A DNA stretch of 64,000 nucleotides from Azospirillaceae bacterium (lineage in GTDB: Bacteria; Pseudomonadota; Alphaproteobacteria; Azospirillales; Azospirillaceae): assembly GCA_035645145.1 (NCBI GenBank), contig DASQNC010000047.1, positions 61,867 to 125,866 on the forward strand, read 5' to 3'. Position numbers and translations under genes: made by a program. Shown here piece by piece: positions 11,701 through 21,480 of the stretch (within the stretch, counting starts at the first letter, position 1; each line of letters begins with the position of its first letter). The notes below the pieces were generated by a model that was not told where the DNA came from, made no database searches, and saw only the letters and a list, made by a program, of their open reading frames with translations.

Positions 11701-14553
11701 TCAGCGCTCCGGCCCCTTGCCTCCGCTGTCGTTTCCACCACCGCCATTATTGCCGCCGCTCTCGGCGGCACCGCCCTTGCCGCCCTTGCCACCTCCAGCG
11801 GCGCCACCCCCGGCGGCACCCCCAGTGCCACCACCCTTGTCGCCGCCTTTACCGCCCTTGTCGCTCCCGCCGCCTTTGCCACCCGAGCCACCGCCCGACG
11901 CGGCACCGCCGCCGCTTGCACCGCCCCCTGCGGACGCAGCCCCAACCGCACCGGCATCACCCTTTCCGCCACCCTTGCCCCCGGTACCGCCACCGCCGGT
12001 ACCCGCACTGGCCCCGCCTGCCGAAGAACCGCCACCCGAACCGGCACCACCGCCGCCCTTACCGCCGCCGGATGCGCCGCCCCCCCCTCCCGCGGAGGCT
12101 CCACCGCCTGCCCCGCCAGCGGTTCCACTGGCCCCGCCCCCGGCCGCCGCTCCACCACCCGAGCCGGCACCACCTGCCGAACCGGCGCCCGCCGCGCCGC
12201 CTCCTGCGGCACCGCCTGCCGATCCGCCATTGGTCGAGCCACCACCTGCGGCACCGCCGCCTGCCGCACCCCCGGACCCACCACTCCCGGCCCCTGCGCC
12301 ACCTCCAGGCCCGCCACCTTTGCCACCGGAACCACCAAGGTCGGCAGTGCCGGCCGTACCCCCACCGCGGTCGCTGCCGCCTTTGCCACCGCCCGCATTG
12401 CCGGCACCGCCCCCGCCGGCATTGCCAGCGGACCCCTGACCACCGGCACTGCCTGGGCCTGCGCCCCCGCCGCCCGATGCCATGCCCCCGGCGTTGCCGC
12501 CCACCGAACCACCGGCATTCCCCCCGCCGACCCCGGCGGCGGCGCCCGCGCCCGCCGAACCGCCGCCACCGGAGTTCCCGCCGGCCCCGGCGCCGCCCGC
12601 GCCGGCAGTGCCGCCGGCGGCACTGCTCGAGCCACCCTCCTGGCCGCCCTTGCCACCGGAGCTGGCCGAGCCGGCACTGCCACCGCCCGACGCCATGCCG
12701 GATGCGCCGCCGCCGGCTCCGGCCGTCCCGCTGTTGCCACCGCCGGAGCCCACACCCGAGCCCCCGCCGGAGCCCGTTGCACCCGCACTCCCACCGCCCG
12801 ATGCCGTGCCACCCGCACCGCCACCGGAGCCCGCACCGGAACCCATTGCGCCTGCGCCCCCGCCGGCGGATGCCATGCCGCCTGTGCTGGCGCCCGCCGA
12901 ACCGCCGGCCGAACCGCCGCCTCCAAGGCTTCCACCTCCACCGGCATTGCCACCGGAACCCTGACCGCTGGCGCCCCCCCCAGGGCCTGGACCAGCCCCC
13001 CCGCCGCCCGACGCCATGCCGCCAGGGTTGCCACCCGCCGTGCCACCGCTCCCACCGACCCCGGCGCCGCCCGCGCCCGCCGAACCGCCGCCACCGGAGT
13101 TCCCACCGGTCCCGGCCCCGCCCGCGCCGCCCTTGCCACCGGAGCTGCCACCGGAGCTGGCCGAGCCGGCACTGCCACCGCCCGACGCCATGCCGGATGC
13201 GCCGCCGCCAGCTCCGGCCGCCCCGCTGTTGCCGCCGGAACCCGTTGCGCCTGCACCGCCGCCGGCGGATGCATTTGCCCCTCCTCCGGACGACCCTATG
13301 CCGCCTGCCGACGGGCCGCTGTTTCCGCCACCCTGGTTACCTTGGCCACTCAGTCCGCCTGCGGCGCTGCCGCTCGCCGATGGGCCGCCATGACCAACGC
13401 CGATGGCTGCACCGCCCGCTGCACCGGCCCCCCCACCGATCGTCGCCCCGGTGCCGGCTCCCGTGCCGCTCGCGCTCGTTCCCGTGTCACCGGCCCCACC
13501 CTTTGCGCCGCTGGCCGTACCGCCTTTTCCAGCCCCGGTCCCGCCGCCCGCGGCTGCTCCTGCCGTGCCTCCGGCCCCGGCCGCCGCACCGCCAGAAGTT
13601 CCACCGCCCGAAGCGGCGCCGCCGCCCGTGGCCGAGGCGTTCGCGCCCGCACCGGCTCCCGTGGAGCCGCCCGTGGCCCCACTGGACGTTCCGACGTTCC
13701 CGCCGGCATTGCCGCCGCCGCCCGAAGCGGCAGCGGAAGCCGAGGGGCCGCCCGTTCCGGTTCCGGCGCCAACCGAGGCCGCACCGTCGCCTTTGGCGCC
13801 CGGTCCACTGGTCGCCTTGCCGCCCGTGGCCTCCGCACCAGCCGTCCCCTGGAAGGCACTGCCACCGCCGCTTGCCGGCGCACTCGCCGGAACGGCCGCG
13901 GGAGACGCCGCCGGCCCGGTCGTGACACCGGTGCCGCCCGGTGCGGCAGTCGGGGCCGTCGATGCTCCCAATGCCGGCGCGTTGACCGTGGGCGGACTCG
14001 CCGTCACGGGTGGGCCCGGGGTTGCGGGAACGCTTGGCGCCGCCGGCAGCCCCAGGGTGCTGAGGACACCCAGCATCGAGCCGGGCAGGAAGACACCCGT
14101 TCGCGGACGATCCATCTCGACGGATCCCTTGTCCCGGGACGAAGTGTCCGTGGGCGGGGATTGCGCCTGCTGGGGTTCCGGCATCCTCGGGGATATCGTC
14201 AACGTCGGCCGTGCGGGTGCCGGGCCGCCCCCCCTGGATCCGGACGAGAATTCCGCGGACGCCGCCTCGGAATCGTACACGGCACCCGGGACAGCCAGTT
14301 CCCTCATGATCTCGTCGAGGGTCAACGTCCGGCCAGTGCCGTTCTTCAACTCGACAGTCCGGGAATTGGGCCCTTGAGGAGCCGGCTGGGTCAGGATGAA
14401 CCTCCTGACCGACTGTGAGACCTCGACGCTTGCCGTCTCACTCAGGTCTGAGCGGTTCACAAGTGTCGATACTTGCTGCCCCCCCGCCAATGACGGAAGC
14501 ACAAGGCCCCCGGCAAAAGACACGCTGACGAGCAGATTCAGGCGGGTGCGCAT
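11701..14553 (-). CDS. secreted giant glycine/alanine/serine-rich repeat protein
   Basis: 950 aa, family not recognised. Signal peptide MRTRLNLLVSVSFAGGLVLP, cleavage likely near LAGG or GQQ. Residues about 25-110 form a normal-composition domain (LSETASVEVSQSVRRFILTQ, RTLTLDEIMRELAVPGAVYD). A Pro-rich linker follows (about 120-260). Roughly 690 residues of Gly/Ala/Ser/Asn repeats come next (GGNSGGGGSAGAG, GMASGGGSAGS) with scattered Lys (KGGKGG), ending GGKGPER. A block of about 75-90 residues is duplicated inside the tail. ATG 14553 has GGAAGG about 6 nt upstream. Long frames on the other strand are compositional mirror images without signal peptide or domain. It resembles PE_PGRS or silk-like structural proteins in composition only; a surface or matrix role is inference. 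Confidence 0.72.
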   Translation of the reverse strand: MRTRLNLLVSVSFAGGLVLPSLAGGQQVSTLVNRSDLSETASVEVSQSVRRFILTQPAPQGPNSRTVELKNGTGRTLTLDEIMRELAVPGAVYDSEAASAEFSSGSRGGGPAPARPTLTISPRMPEPQQAQSPPTDTSSRDKGSVEMDRPRTGVFLPGSMLGVLSTLGLPAAPSVPATPGPPVTASPPTVNAPALGASTAPTAAPGGTGVTTGPAASPAAVPASAPASGGGSAFQGTAGAEATGGKATSGPGAKGDGAASVGAGTGTGGPSASAAASGGGGNAGGNVGTSSGATGGSTGAGAGANASATGGGAASGGGTSGGAAAGAGGTAGAAAGGGTGAGKGGTASGAKGGAGDTGTSASGTGAGTGATIGGGAGAAGGAAIGVGHGGPSASGSAAGGLSGQGNQGGGNSGPSAGGIGSSGGGANASAGGGAGATGSGGNSGAAGAGGGASGMASGGGSAGSASSGGSSGGKGGAGGAGTGGNSGGGGSAGAGGAGVGGSGGTAGGNPGGMASGGGGAGPGPGGGASGQGSGGNAGGGGSLGGGGSAGGSAGASTGGMASAGGGAGAMGSGAGSGGGAGGTASGGGSAGATGSGGGSGVGSGGGNSGTAGAGGGASGMASGGGSAGSASSGGKGGQEGGSSSAAGGTAGAGGAGAGGNSGGGGSAGAGAAAGVGGGNAGGSVGGNAGGMASGGGGAGPGSAGGQGSAGNAGGGGAGNAGGGKGGSDRGGGTAGTADLGGSGGKGGGPGGGAGAGSGGSGGAAGGGAAGGGSTNGGSAGGAAGGGAAGAGSAGGAGSGGGAAAGGGASGTAGGAGGGASAGGGGGASGGGKGGGGAGSGGGSSAGGASAGTGGGGTGGKGGGKGDAGAVGAASAGGGASGGGAASGGGSGGKGGGSDKGGKGGDKGGGTGGAAGGGAAGGGKGGKGGAAESGGNNGGGGNDSGGKGPER
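12476..12735 (-). repeat. internal duplication in glycine-rich gene, copy A
   Basis: This block is nearly repeated at 13010-13230 (offset 535 to 495 bp because of short indels). Shared landmarks include GCCGCCACCGGAGTTCCC and CCGGAGCTGGCCGAGCCGG. The encoded unit contains GMASGGGSAGSASSGG and GGNSGGGGSAGAG. Confidence 0.7.
13010..13230 (-). repeat. internal duplication in glycine-rich gene, copy B
   Basis: Second copy of the block at 12476-12735, differing by scattered, mostly third-position changes and short in-frame indels. The pattern fits repeat expansion by recombination followed by purifying selection. Confidence 0.7.
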
Positions 14554-14957
14554 GGCGGAACCTTCCAGCTTTCAAGACAGGCTTCCGTGCAGTTGCCCGC
14601 CGCTTCTTCGAAAGGCCGAAGCTTCAAAGACTTCATTCCGCAGGGGTGGAACGAACCCCGTCCAAGGCGGAGACCATCCAAGCGGCGATTGTTTCGGAAC
14701 GCGATGGCACCCAACCGGAACCCAAGGGCTTTGCGCTTGCGGTCTTTATCAATCAGAGACGACCGATATGCCGACGCCGCTTGGTCCGTTCAACCTGCAG
14801 ACAAAGACAAGCCTGCGCACTACCACGAGTGCGCCACTGTAAAACTTTTTATTTTGCGATTATTTACAGTCACCAGACGAATATAAAATACATTCGTAAA
14901 TTTTGATAACCTATCACCTACCAAGACCCGTGCACCCGGTCAATCCTGCAGCAGACC
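14554..14957. other. intergenic region with a low-GC island
   Basis: 404 bp between two minus-strand genes with no credible gene. The stretch 14835-14915 is extremely AT-rich for this genome (runs of T and A, including AATATAAAATAC at 14880-14891). It is a likely promoter or UP-type element for the glycine-rich gene, or marks recently acquired sequence. Confidence 0.45.
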
Positions 14958-15674
14958 TCACGCGGCAAGTTGGTGCTTAACGACCTTGTACACGCGTTTG
15001 GGGAGGATGCGCTTCAAATCCTTGATGCGCTTGAACGGGCGCTTCGCGATGATCTTCTTCGCCCGCTTCTTGCCGATCTTGCGCAACGTCATCAAAGCGT
15101 CGGGCGGTGCGGTGTTGAGATTGTCCAGGGTTTTGACCGCCGCAATGACGGCACCGGCCGTCCCGATCGCACGGTCAAACGCATGGTCAAGCCCACTTTC
15201 CCCGGCATTGCCCATGGCGGCCGGCGGACCGGCATGCGGATCACCGGGCGGAACATGCCCTTCCCGGCCCTGGCGTTCCGGGCAATCGCCACGGTGGACA
15301 TGCGTGCCTTGCTGGTCATCACGCTGGAATTCCACCCGGTCCGGTTGCGCAGGCGCCCCATCGAAACCACCCGCATTGCCGTTCGGGACATCGTCCGCGG
15401 GATGGGATCGGGACTGTCGACGTTGCTGGACCGCACCGTACACGGTGGAAGCGATACCGATCGTGACCGCCGCGGCATCCAGCGCCGCCTTCAGAGTGAT
15501 CGGGCTTTTCTTCGCCTTTTGGGCCTTTTCGCCATGGCTGTTTCTATGGGTTCCGCCCCCATCCTCGCCCCTGGAAGCCGGCCGCGGCACCGACCGGCGA
15601 TGGCCAAAACCCAACGACCTGCAACGTGTGGGGTTCCATGGCGCCGGCCGGAGCGGCCGGGCGGTACCCATCAT
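14958..15674 (-). CDS. helix-hairpin-helix (ComEA-like) small protein, start uncertain or frameshifted
   Basis: The C-terminal ~55 residues form a clear HhH unit: LDNLNTAPPDALMTLRKIG, KKRAKKIIAKRPF, DLKRILPKRVYKVV. This is the ComEA/T2SK pattern implicated in DNA or protein contacts. Ahead of it is a hydrophobic helix (LDAAAVTIGIASTVYGAV), suggesting membrane anchoring, then a polar linker. ATG 15674 is the first in-frame ATG that avoids overlap with the divergent receiver gene, but the N-terminal ~45 residues look non-coding. An out-of-frame ATG at 15535 would read straight into the good sequence (MAKKAQKAKKSPITLK) if the A-run at 15526-15529 had one more base. The gene may therefore be frameshifted. 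No family closer than HhH is recognised. Confidence 0.6.
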   Translation of the reverse strand: MMGTARPLRPAPWNPTRCRSLGFGHRRSVPRPASRGEDGGGTHRNSHGEKAQKAKKSPITLKAALDAAAVTIGIASTVYGAVQQRRQSRSHPADDVPNGNAGGFDGAPAQPDRVEFQRDDQQGTHVHRGDCPERQGREGHVPPGDPHAGPPAAMGNAGESGLDHAFDRAIGTAGAVIAAVKTLDNLNTAPPDALMTLRKIGKKRAKKIIAKRPFKRIKDLKRILPKRVYKVVKHQLAA

Positions 15675-15798
15675 GGGCCGGCTGTTACCCTTGGCCCCAG
15701 GTTTCCCCGTAGGCCATGGTCGTGGATCATAGTGATCCGGCAGGCGTTCACAGCTTGTCGCCCCAGCCGAGGCGGTCCCCGCCGAAACGTAGCGGAGA

Positions 15799-16206
15799 AT
15801 GAAAGTGAGTGCCGCAGGCCAAACCAAGCCCATGCGCAACTGGGCGGCTGTGGTTGTAGAGGACGATCCCCTCATACGGGTCATCGCGGTCGAGATGTTG
15901 GACGACCTCGGGGTTCGGGCCTACGAGGCCGGCAACGGAGCCCAAGCCCTCGAGATTGTGGCGGAGTGCCCCGAAGTGCGCCTCGTCTTCTCGGATGTGA
16001 GGATGCCCGGGCTGAACGGCGCCGATCTCGCCCGCGAATTGGCGGAACGCCATCCGGATGTGCACGTCGCCCTGACGTCCGGCTACTCGGACAAGGTGTC
16101 CGCGGCCGGCATGTCCTACATCCAGAAGCCATGGGGACGGCGTGATCTCGCCGCGCTCGTGGACATCGTCGACGGCCTGATGGGACCGGCAAGGCTGGCC
16201 GGCTGA
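15799..16206 (+). CDS. CheY-like response regulator receiver protein
   Basis: 135 aa single receiver domain. VVVEDDPLIRVIAVEML gives the acidic pair, LVFSDVRMPGLNG the phospho-acceptor Asp, VALTSGYS the switch Thr/Ser and YIQKPWG the conserved Lys. It resembles the receiver domains found at the C-terminus of PAS-type hybrid kinases. It has no output domain and no kinase neighbour. ATG 15799 is used; an internal ATG 36 nt downstream is possible. Confidence 0.85.
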   Translation: MKVSAAGQTKPMRNWAAVVVEDDPLIRVIAVEMLDDLGVRAYEAGNGAQALEIVAECPEVRLVFSDVRMPGLNGADLARELAERHPDVHVALTSGYSDKVSAAGMSYIQKPWGRRDLAALVDIVDGLMGPARLAG

Positions 16207-16285
16207 GCGGGAACGAACCACCACCCGACGTGACATCCATCGACCGGACGGGTTGATAGGGATCTCATGTGACCGGAACCGCGCG

Positions 16286-16498
16286 ATGATGGCGACGAAC
16301 CCGATCCCGCTGGACGAGCTGCCAATTCCGGGTGTGGATCCGCATCCGCCCCTGCGGCTGGAGGATGTGCCGCCGCCCGCGCCGGACCTGCCGCCGCCCG
16401 GGCCGCAAGCGGGATGCATACCGGATCCACTTTCGGCACCGGACCTGCCCAACCCGCCCGTGGCGGCGGGCGGCCGGATCCGGCCGCCCCATCCCTGA
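16286..16498 (+). CDS. small proline-rich hypothetical protein
   Basis: 70 aa, extremely Pro-rich (LPIPGVDPHPPLRLEDVPPP, APDLPPPGPQ). No domain, membrane segment or clear RBS is visible. ATG 16286 or 16289 are possible starts. High Pro content is also what random GC-rich frames give, so the call is weak. It lies between the receiver gene and the convergent CBS gene. Confidence 0.3.
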   Translation: MMATNPIPLDELPIPGVDPHPPLRLEDVPPPAPDLPPPGPQAGCIPDPLSAPDLPNPPVAAGGRIRPPHP

Positions 16499-16524
16499 TT
16501 GAACCGCCCTTGCCTTAGTCGCTC

Positions 16525-16953
16525 TTAGTCGCTGCGGCCCGGCTTCTCGGACACCTCGGACAAGGCCGCGCCCGCCTCGTCCATCGCTTGGTCCCGAACC
16601 GCCAGATCGCCCAGCGAGACGACGCCCACCAGACGCTTGTCCCGGTTCACCACGGGGAAGCGGCGGATTTGCAGGTCGCCCATGTTCTGCGCCACCTCTT
16701 CGGTGGTCTGGTCCTCGAACACGTACTTCACGCCTTCCGACATGACCTCGCGGACCTTGGTGTTCGGGCCCTTGCCTTCGGCCAGCGCGCGGATCGTCAG
16801 GTCGCGGTCGGTGATCATGCCCACCAGCCGGTCGTTCTCGCTGACCGGCAGGGCGCCTGTGTCCGCTTCCCGCATCATCCGCGCGGCCTGCTGGAGCGTA
16901 TCGTCGGGCGACGCGAGCTTCACGTCACGGCTCATGATCTCGCTGATCTTCAT
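16525..16953 (-). CDS. CBS-domain pair protein
   Basis: 142 aa with two tandem CBS motifs: MKISEIMSRDVKLASPDDTL to LVGMITDRDLTIRALAEG, and VREVMSEGVKYVFEDQTTEE to LVGVVSLGDLAVRD. Such stand-alone pairs bind adenine nucleotides and act as energy or redox sensors. ATG 16953 is strongly supported by GGAGG about 7 nt upstream. It is divergent from the DUF2267 gene across a 200-bp gap; the two families often occur together among stress genes (general knowledge). Confidence 0.9.
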   Translation of the reverse strand: MKISEIMSRDVKLASPDDTLQQAARMMREADTGALPVSENDRLVGMITDRDLTIRALAEGKGPNTKVREVMSEGVKYVFEDQTTEEVAQNMGDLQIRRFPVVNRDKRLVGVVSLGDLAVRDQAMDEAGAALSEVSEKPGRSD

Positions 16954-17153
16954 CTGATCCTCCGTTGTCCGGAACCCATCCAACAGCCGTACCCGGCGCA
17001 CGTTTCGCCGGGCACGGCGCTGGCATCCGGTCGTCCCGTGGAAAAGCGCGGGGCGGGCGGCAACCGGTCATCCGTGCGGCTGTTGGGCGGGTCGTCCCAA
17101 AACCTTCGGGACCGGAAACCCCTTTGCACCGGAGACAGGGATCGGAGACGACG

Positions 17154-17690
17154 ATGGATAGGGTGGCCGTCTTTTCCAGCACGCTCCAGGAAACCGACCA
17201 GTGGCTCCATGCGGTCATGGACGAGCTGGGGACGGACAACATCAACACCGCCTATACGGCCCTACGGTCCGTCCTGCATGAGGTGCGCGACCGCATCCCC
17301 GCCGACGCGGCGGTGCATGTGGGGACGCAACTGCCCATGCTGATCCGGGGTCTGTATTACGAAGGATGGAAGCCCTCGAAGCCCCCCACCCAGGAACGCA
17401 CACTGGCGAAGTTCCTGGACGGCGTGCGCAACCACGCCCGCGGGCACGACGAACTCGACCCGGAAAAGGCCTGCCGGGCCGTGTTCGGAGTCCTATCGAG
17501 CCGGATCGCGCCCGGCGAGGCCGTACAGGCGCGGCAACTGCTCCCGGCCGAGATCCTGCCCCTTTGGCCGGCGCCGGGCAGCGGCCTGGGCCAAGCGGCG
17601 GACGCCATGCGGCGGGCCGAGGGCACCCCGTCGGGCGAGGCCCCCCCGGAGGCAATCCCGCAGCCGATCGGGACCGGGCAGGCCCGTTGA
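17154..17690 (+). CDS. DUF2267 family protein
   Basis: 178 aa. The DUF2267 pattern is clear: FSSTLQETDQWLHAVMDELG, AYTALRSVLHEVRDRIPADA, VHVGTQLPMLIRGLYYEGW, a second half-repeat ACRAVFGVLSSRIAPGEA, and LPAEILPLWP. The C-terminal ~35 residues are low-complexity Pro/Gly/Ala. ATG 17154 has GGAG about 8 nt upstream. The molecular function of the family is not established; members occur in stress-response loci with CBS and BON proteins. Confidence 0.85.
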   Translation: MDRVAVFSSTLQETDQWLHAVMDELGTDNINTAYTALRSVLHEVRDRIPADAAVHVGTQLPMLIRGLYYEGWKPSKPPTQERTLAKFLDGVRNHARGHDELDPEKACRAVFGVLSSRIAPGEAVQARQLLPAEILPLWPAPGSGLGQAADAMRRAEGTPSGEAPPEAIPQPIGTGQAR

Positions 17691-17748
17691 AGCGGTGCGG
17701 TGCCGGTCCTCAACAGTCCGGCACCGTCGTCCCGCCCCTTTCACCGAC

Positions 17749-19653
17749 CTATCCGGCCACCGCGGTCAGGACGATGGCCGCATGTCCGGGCAGGTGCCAT
17801 CCCTTCTCCGTCTCGACCGGCGGCGTTCCGCCGCCACCGTAGGCCGGGCTCTCACTCGACCAGAGCAGCCGCCAACCCCGCCCCTCGGGCGGTGCCAGCA
17901 GCGGTTCGGGGAAGCTGGCGCGGCTGAGGTCGCAGCCGAAATTCACCAGGAGCAGGCGGTCGTCGCCGTTCCCGCCGAAGAAGCGCAGGACGAAGGCTTC
18001 CGGTCCGAGCACGGCCCCGTCCAGCGCCCCCCGCTCCTGCCGTGCGAAGACGGGATCCTGCCTGCGCAGCCGCAACAGATCCCGGTGAAGCGCGACGGCC
18101 GCCTTGTTCCGCTCGAACTCGGTCCAATCCAGCCGGCACGCCGCGAACGTCGCCGGATCCTCCGGGGCGTCGAGGCGGTTCGCCATCGCCTCGTCCGCGA
18201 TGCTCGGGAATTGACAGACAAACGCCTTCCGGCCCTGCCGGACCAGCTTCGCCAGTTCCGGCTTGTGGTCCGCGAAATACAGGAACGGCGTCGAAGCCCA
18301 GAACTCCTGCCCCTGGAACAGCATCGGCGTGCCGGGCATCAACAGGATCAACGCCGTCATGGCCCGCGCACGGCCGGGATCGGTGAGCTGGTGGAAGCGC
18401 AGGCCGCGCCCGGAGTTGGCGATCTGGTCGTGGTTTTGGACGAAGGTCACGAATGCCGGAGGGGCCAGATCGAACCCCGGCATGCCCCGCCGCTTGCCCT
18501 GGTGGGCGTAGAACTGCCCCTGGAACAGGAACCCGTGTTTGGCGGCCGAGACGAATTCCTGCGGGCTGCCCTGGTGGTCCTCGTAATAGGCCTCGTTGCG
18601 GCCGGTCAGGGCCACCATGGCCGAGTGGTGAAGGTCGTCGTTCCACAGGGCGTCCAGACCGTACCCGCCCGCCTGCGGCGGGCGCACCAGACTCGTGTGC
18701 TGCGGCTCGTTCTCGCCGATCAGGACGATGCCGCGCCCGGCGGCAGCCCGGCGGGCCGCGCGGACAATGGCGGCAACGACGTGCTCCTCCGAGGCGTCGA
18801 ACATGCTCTGGGTCGCATCGAGCCGAAGGCCGTCGAAGTGGAACTCGTCGATCCAGTAGGCGGCGTTCGAAACGAAGAACTCCCGCACCCCGGCAGCATT
18901 GGGACCGTCGAAGTTGATGGCCTCGCCCCACTCGTTGTCGTACCGGTCGGTGAAGTAGTCCTTGGCGAAACAGGCCAGGTAGTTCCCGTCGGGCCCCAGG
19001 TGGTTGTAGATCACGTCCAGGACGACCCCGATGCCGAGCGCGTGCGCCGCGTCAATGAAGGCGCGCAGATCGTCGGGTGTCCCGTACAGCCGGGTCGGGG
19101 CGAACAGATTGACCCCGTCGTAGCCCCATCCGAACCGACCCGGAAAGTCGTTGACCGGCATCATCTCGATCAAGGTGACGCCGATCTCCTTCAGCAATGG
19201 CAGCTTTCCGGCGGCCGCCGCCCAGGTGCCCTCCGGCGTGAAGGTGCCGACGTGCATCTCGTAGGCGACCTGCCCCTTCCGCTCCACCCCCTTCCAGGCC
19301 TTGTCGCCCCACCGGTAGGCGGAGGGATCGACGACCTGCGACGGGCCGTGCGGGCCGTCCGGCTGGTACCGGGACGCGGGATCGGGGTAGAGCGTCGCAT
19401 CCTGGTCGAGCCGGAACCGGTAGCGCGCCCCCGCGCCGACATGCACCAAACCGGAGAAGTAGCCGTCGCCCTCGGACGCAAGCGGATGCTCCCCACCGCC
19501 CTCGACCACCACGGCCACGGTTTCGCGCGAGGGCGCCCAGACACGGAAGGAAACCCCGTCCCCCACGATTTCCGCGCCAACGGGATAGCGCCGCGCCACG
19601 ATGCCTGGCCGGCGCAACCGGTTCGCCTCGATGTGCACGATCGACACCTCCAT
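17749..19653 (-). CDS. treZ: malto-oligosyltrehalose trehalohydrolase
   Basis: 634 aa, the usual TreZ size. It cleaves trehalose from maltooligosyltrehalose made by TreY. An N-terminal E-set/CBM48-like domain (VSFRVWAPSRETVAVVVEGG) precedes the GH13 barrel: VLDVIYNHLGPDGNY, FDGLRLDATQ (nucleophile Asp), VLIGENEP (acid/base Glu) and FVQNHDQIAN (transition-state Asp). The Asn-His-Leu-Gly and Gly-Glu-Asn-Glu motifs separate TreZ from glycogen branching enzyme. ATG 19653 gives the expected N-terminus. treY is not in the window, so the pathway partner must be elsewhere. Divergent from an alpha-glucosidase gene, with 143 bp between the starts. Confidence 0.92.
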   Translation of the reverse strand: MEVSIVHIEANRLRRPGIVARRYPVGAEIVGDGVSFRVWAPSRETVAVVVEGGGEHPLASEGDGYFSGLVHVGAGARYRFRLDQDATLYPDPASRYQPDGPHGPSQVVDPSAYRWGDKAWKGVERKGQVAYEMHVGTFTPEGTWAAAAGKLPLLKEIGVTLIEMMPVNDFPGRFGWGYDGVNLFAPTRLYGTPDDLRAFIDAAHALGIGVVLDVIYNHLGPDGNYLACFAKDYFTDRYDNEWGEAINFDGPNAAGVREFFVSNAAYWIDEFHFDGLRLDATQSMFDASEEHVVAAIVRAARRAAAGRGIVLIGENEPQHTSLVRPPQAGGYGLDALWNDDLHHSAMVALTGRNEAYYEDHQGSPQEFVSAAKHGFLFQGQFYAHQGKRRGMPGFDLAPPAFVTFVQNHDQIANSGRGLRFHQLTDPGRARAMTALILLMPGTPMLFQGQEFWASTPFLYFADHKPELAKLVRQGRKAFVCQFPSIADEAMANRLDAPEDPATFAACRLDWTEFERNKAAVALHRDLLRLRRQDPVFARQERGALDGAVLGPEAFVLRFFGGNGDDRLLLVNFGCDLSRASFPEPLLAPPEGRGWRLLWSSESPAYGGGGTPPVETEKGWHLPGHAAIVLTAVAG

Positions 19654-19796
19654 CCGCCAGCACGGACAGAACCCCGTGCACCATGGCGGGTTCCGGTGAC
19701 CAACACGTGCCACCCGGGAACCAAATCCCCGCTTTGGAATTCGCCAGGAGTTGCCCCGCTCGGGGCACCCTCTCTTCGGGAAGCGGAGCGGCCCCC

Positions 19797-21398
<1,602 letters not shown>

Positions 21399-21400
21399 GA

Positions 21401-21434
21401 CCACCGAGCGGAGGTTCCGGCCTTCGCTCGGCGG
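21401..21434. terminator. bidirectional hairpin between convergent genes
   Basis: CCACCGAGCG / CGCTCGGCGG pair with one mismatch across a 14-nt loop, just after the alpha-glucosidase stop and before the convergent DUF72 gene. A smaller CGCGGA/TCCGCG stem follows at about 21443-21462. There is no long T-tract. Confidence 0.45.
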
Positions 21435-21480
21435 TAGGGTGCGCGGACCGTTCGATCCGCGGGTCCAAGGGGCCGGGCTG

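Noticed and set aside
11344..14418. 1024-codon plus-strand frame and other long Pro/Ala frames opposite the glycine-rich gene
   Set aside because: They are compositional complements of Gly codons (GGN to CCN/GCN). Only the minus-strand frame has a signal peptide, RBS and a normal N-terminal domain.
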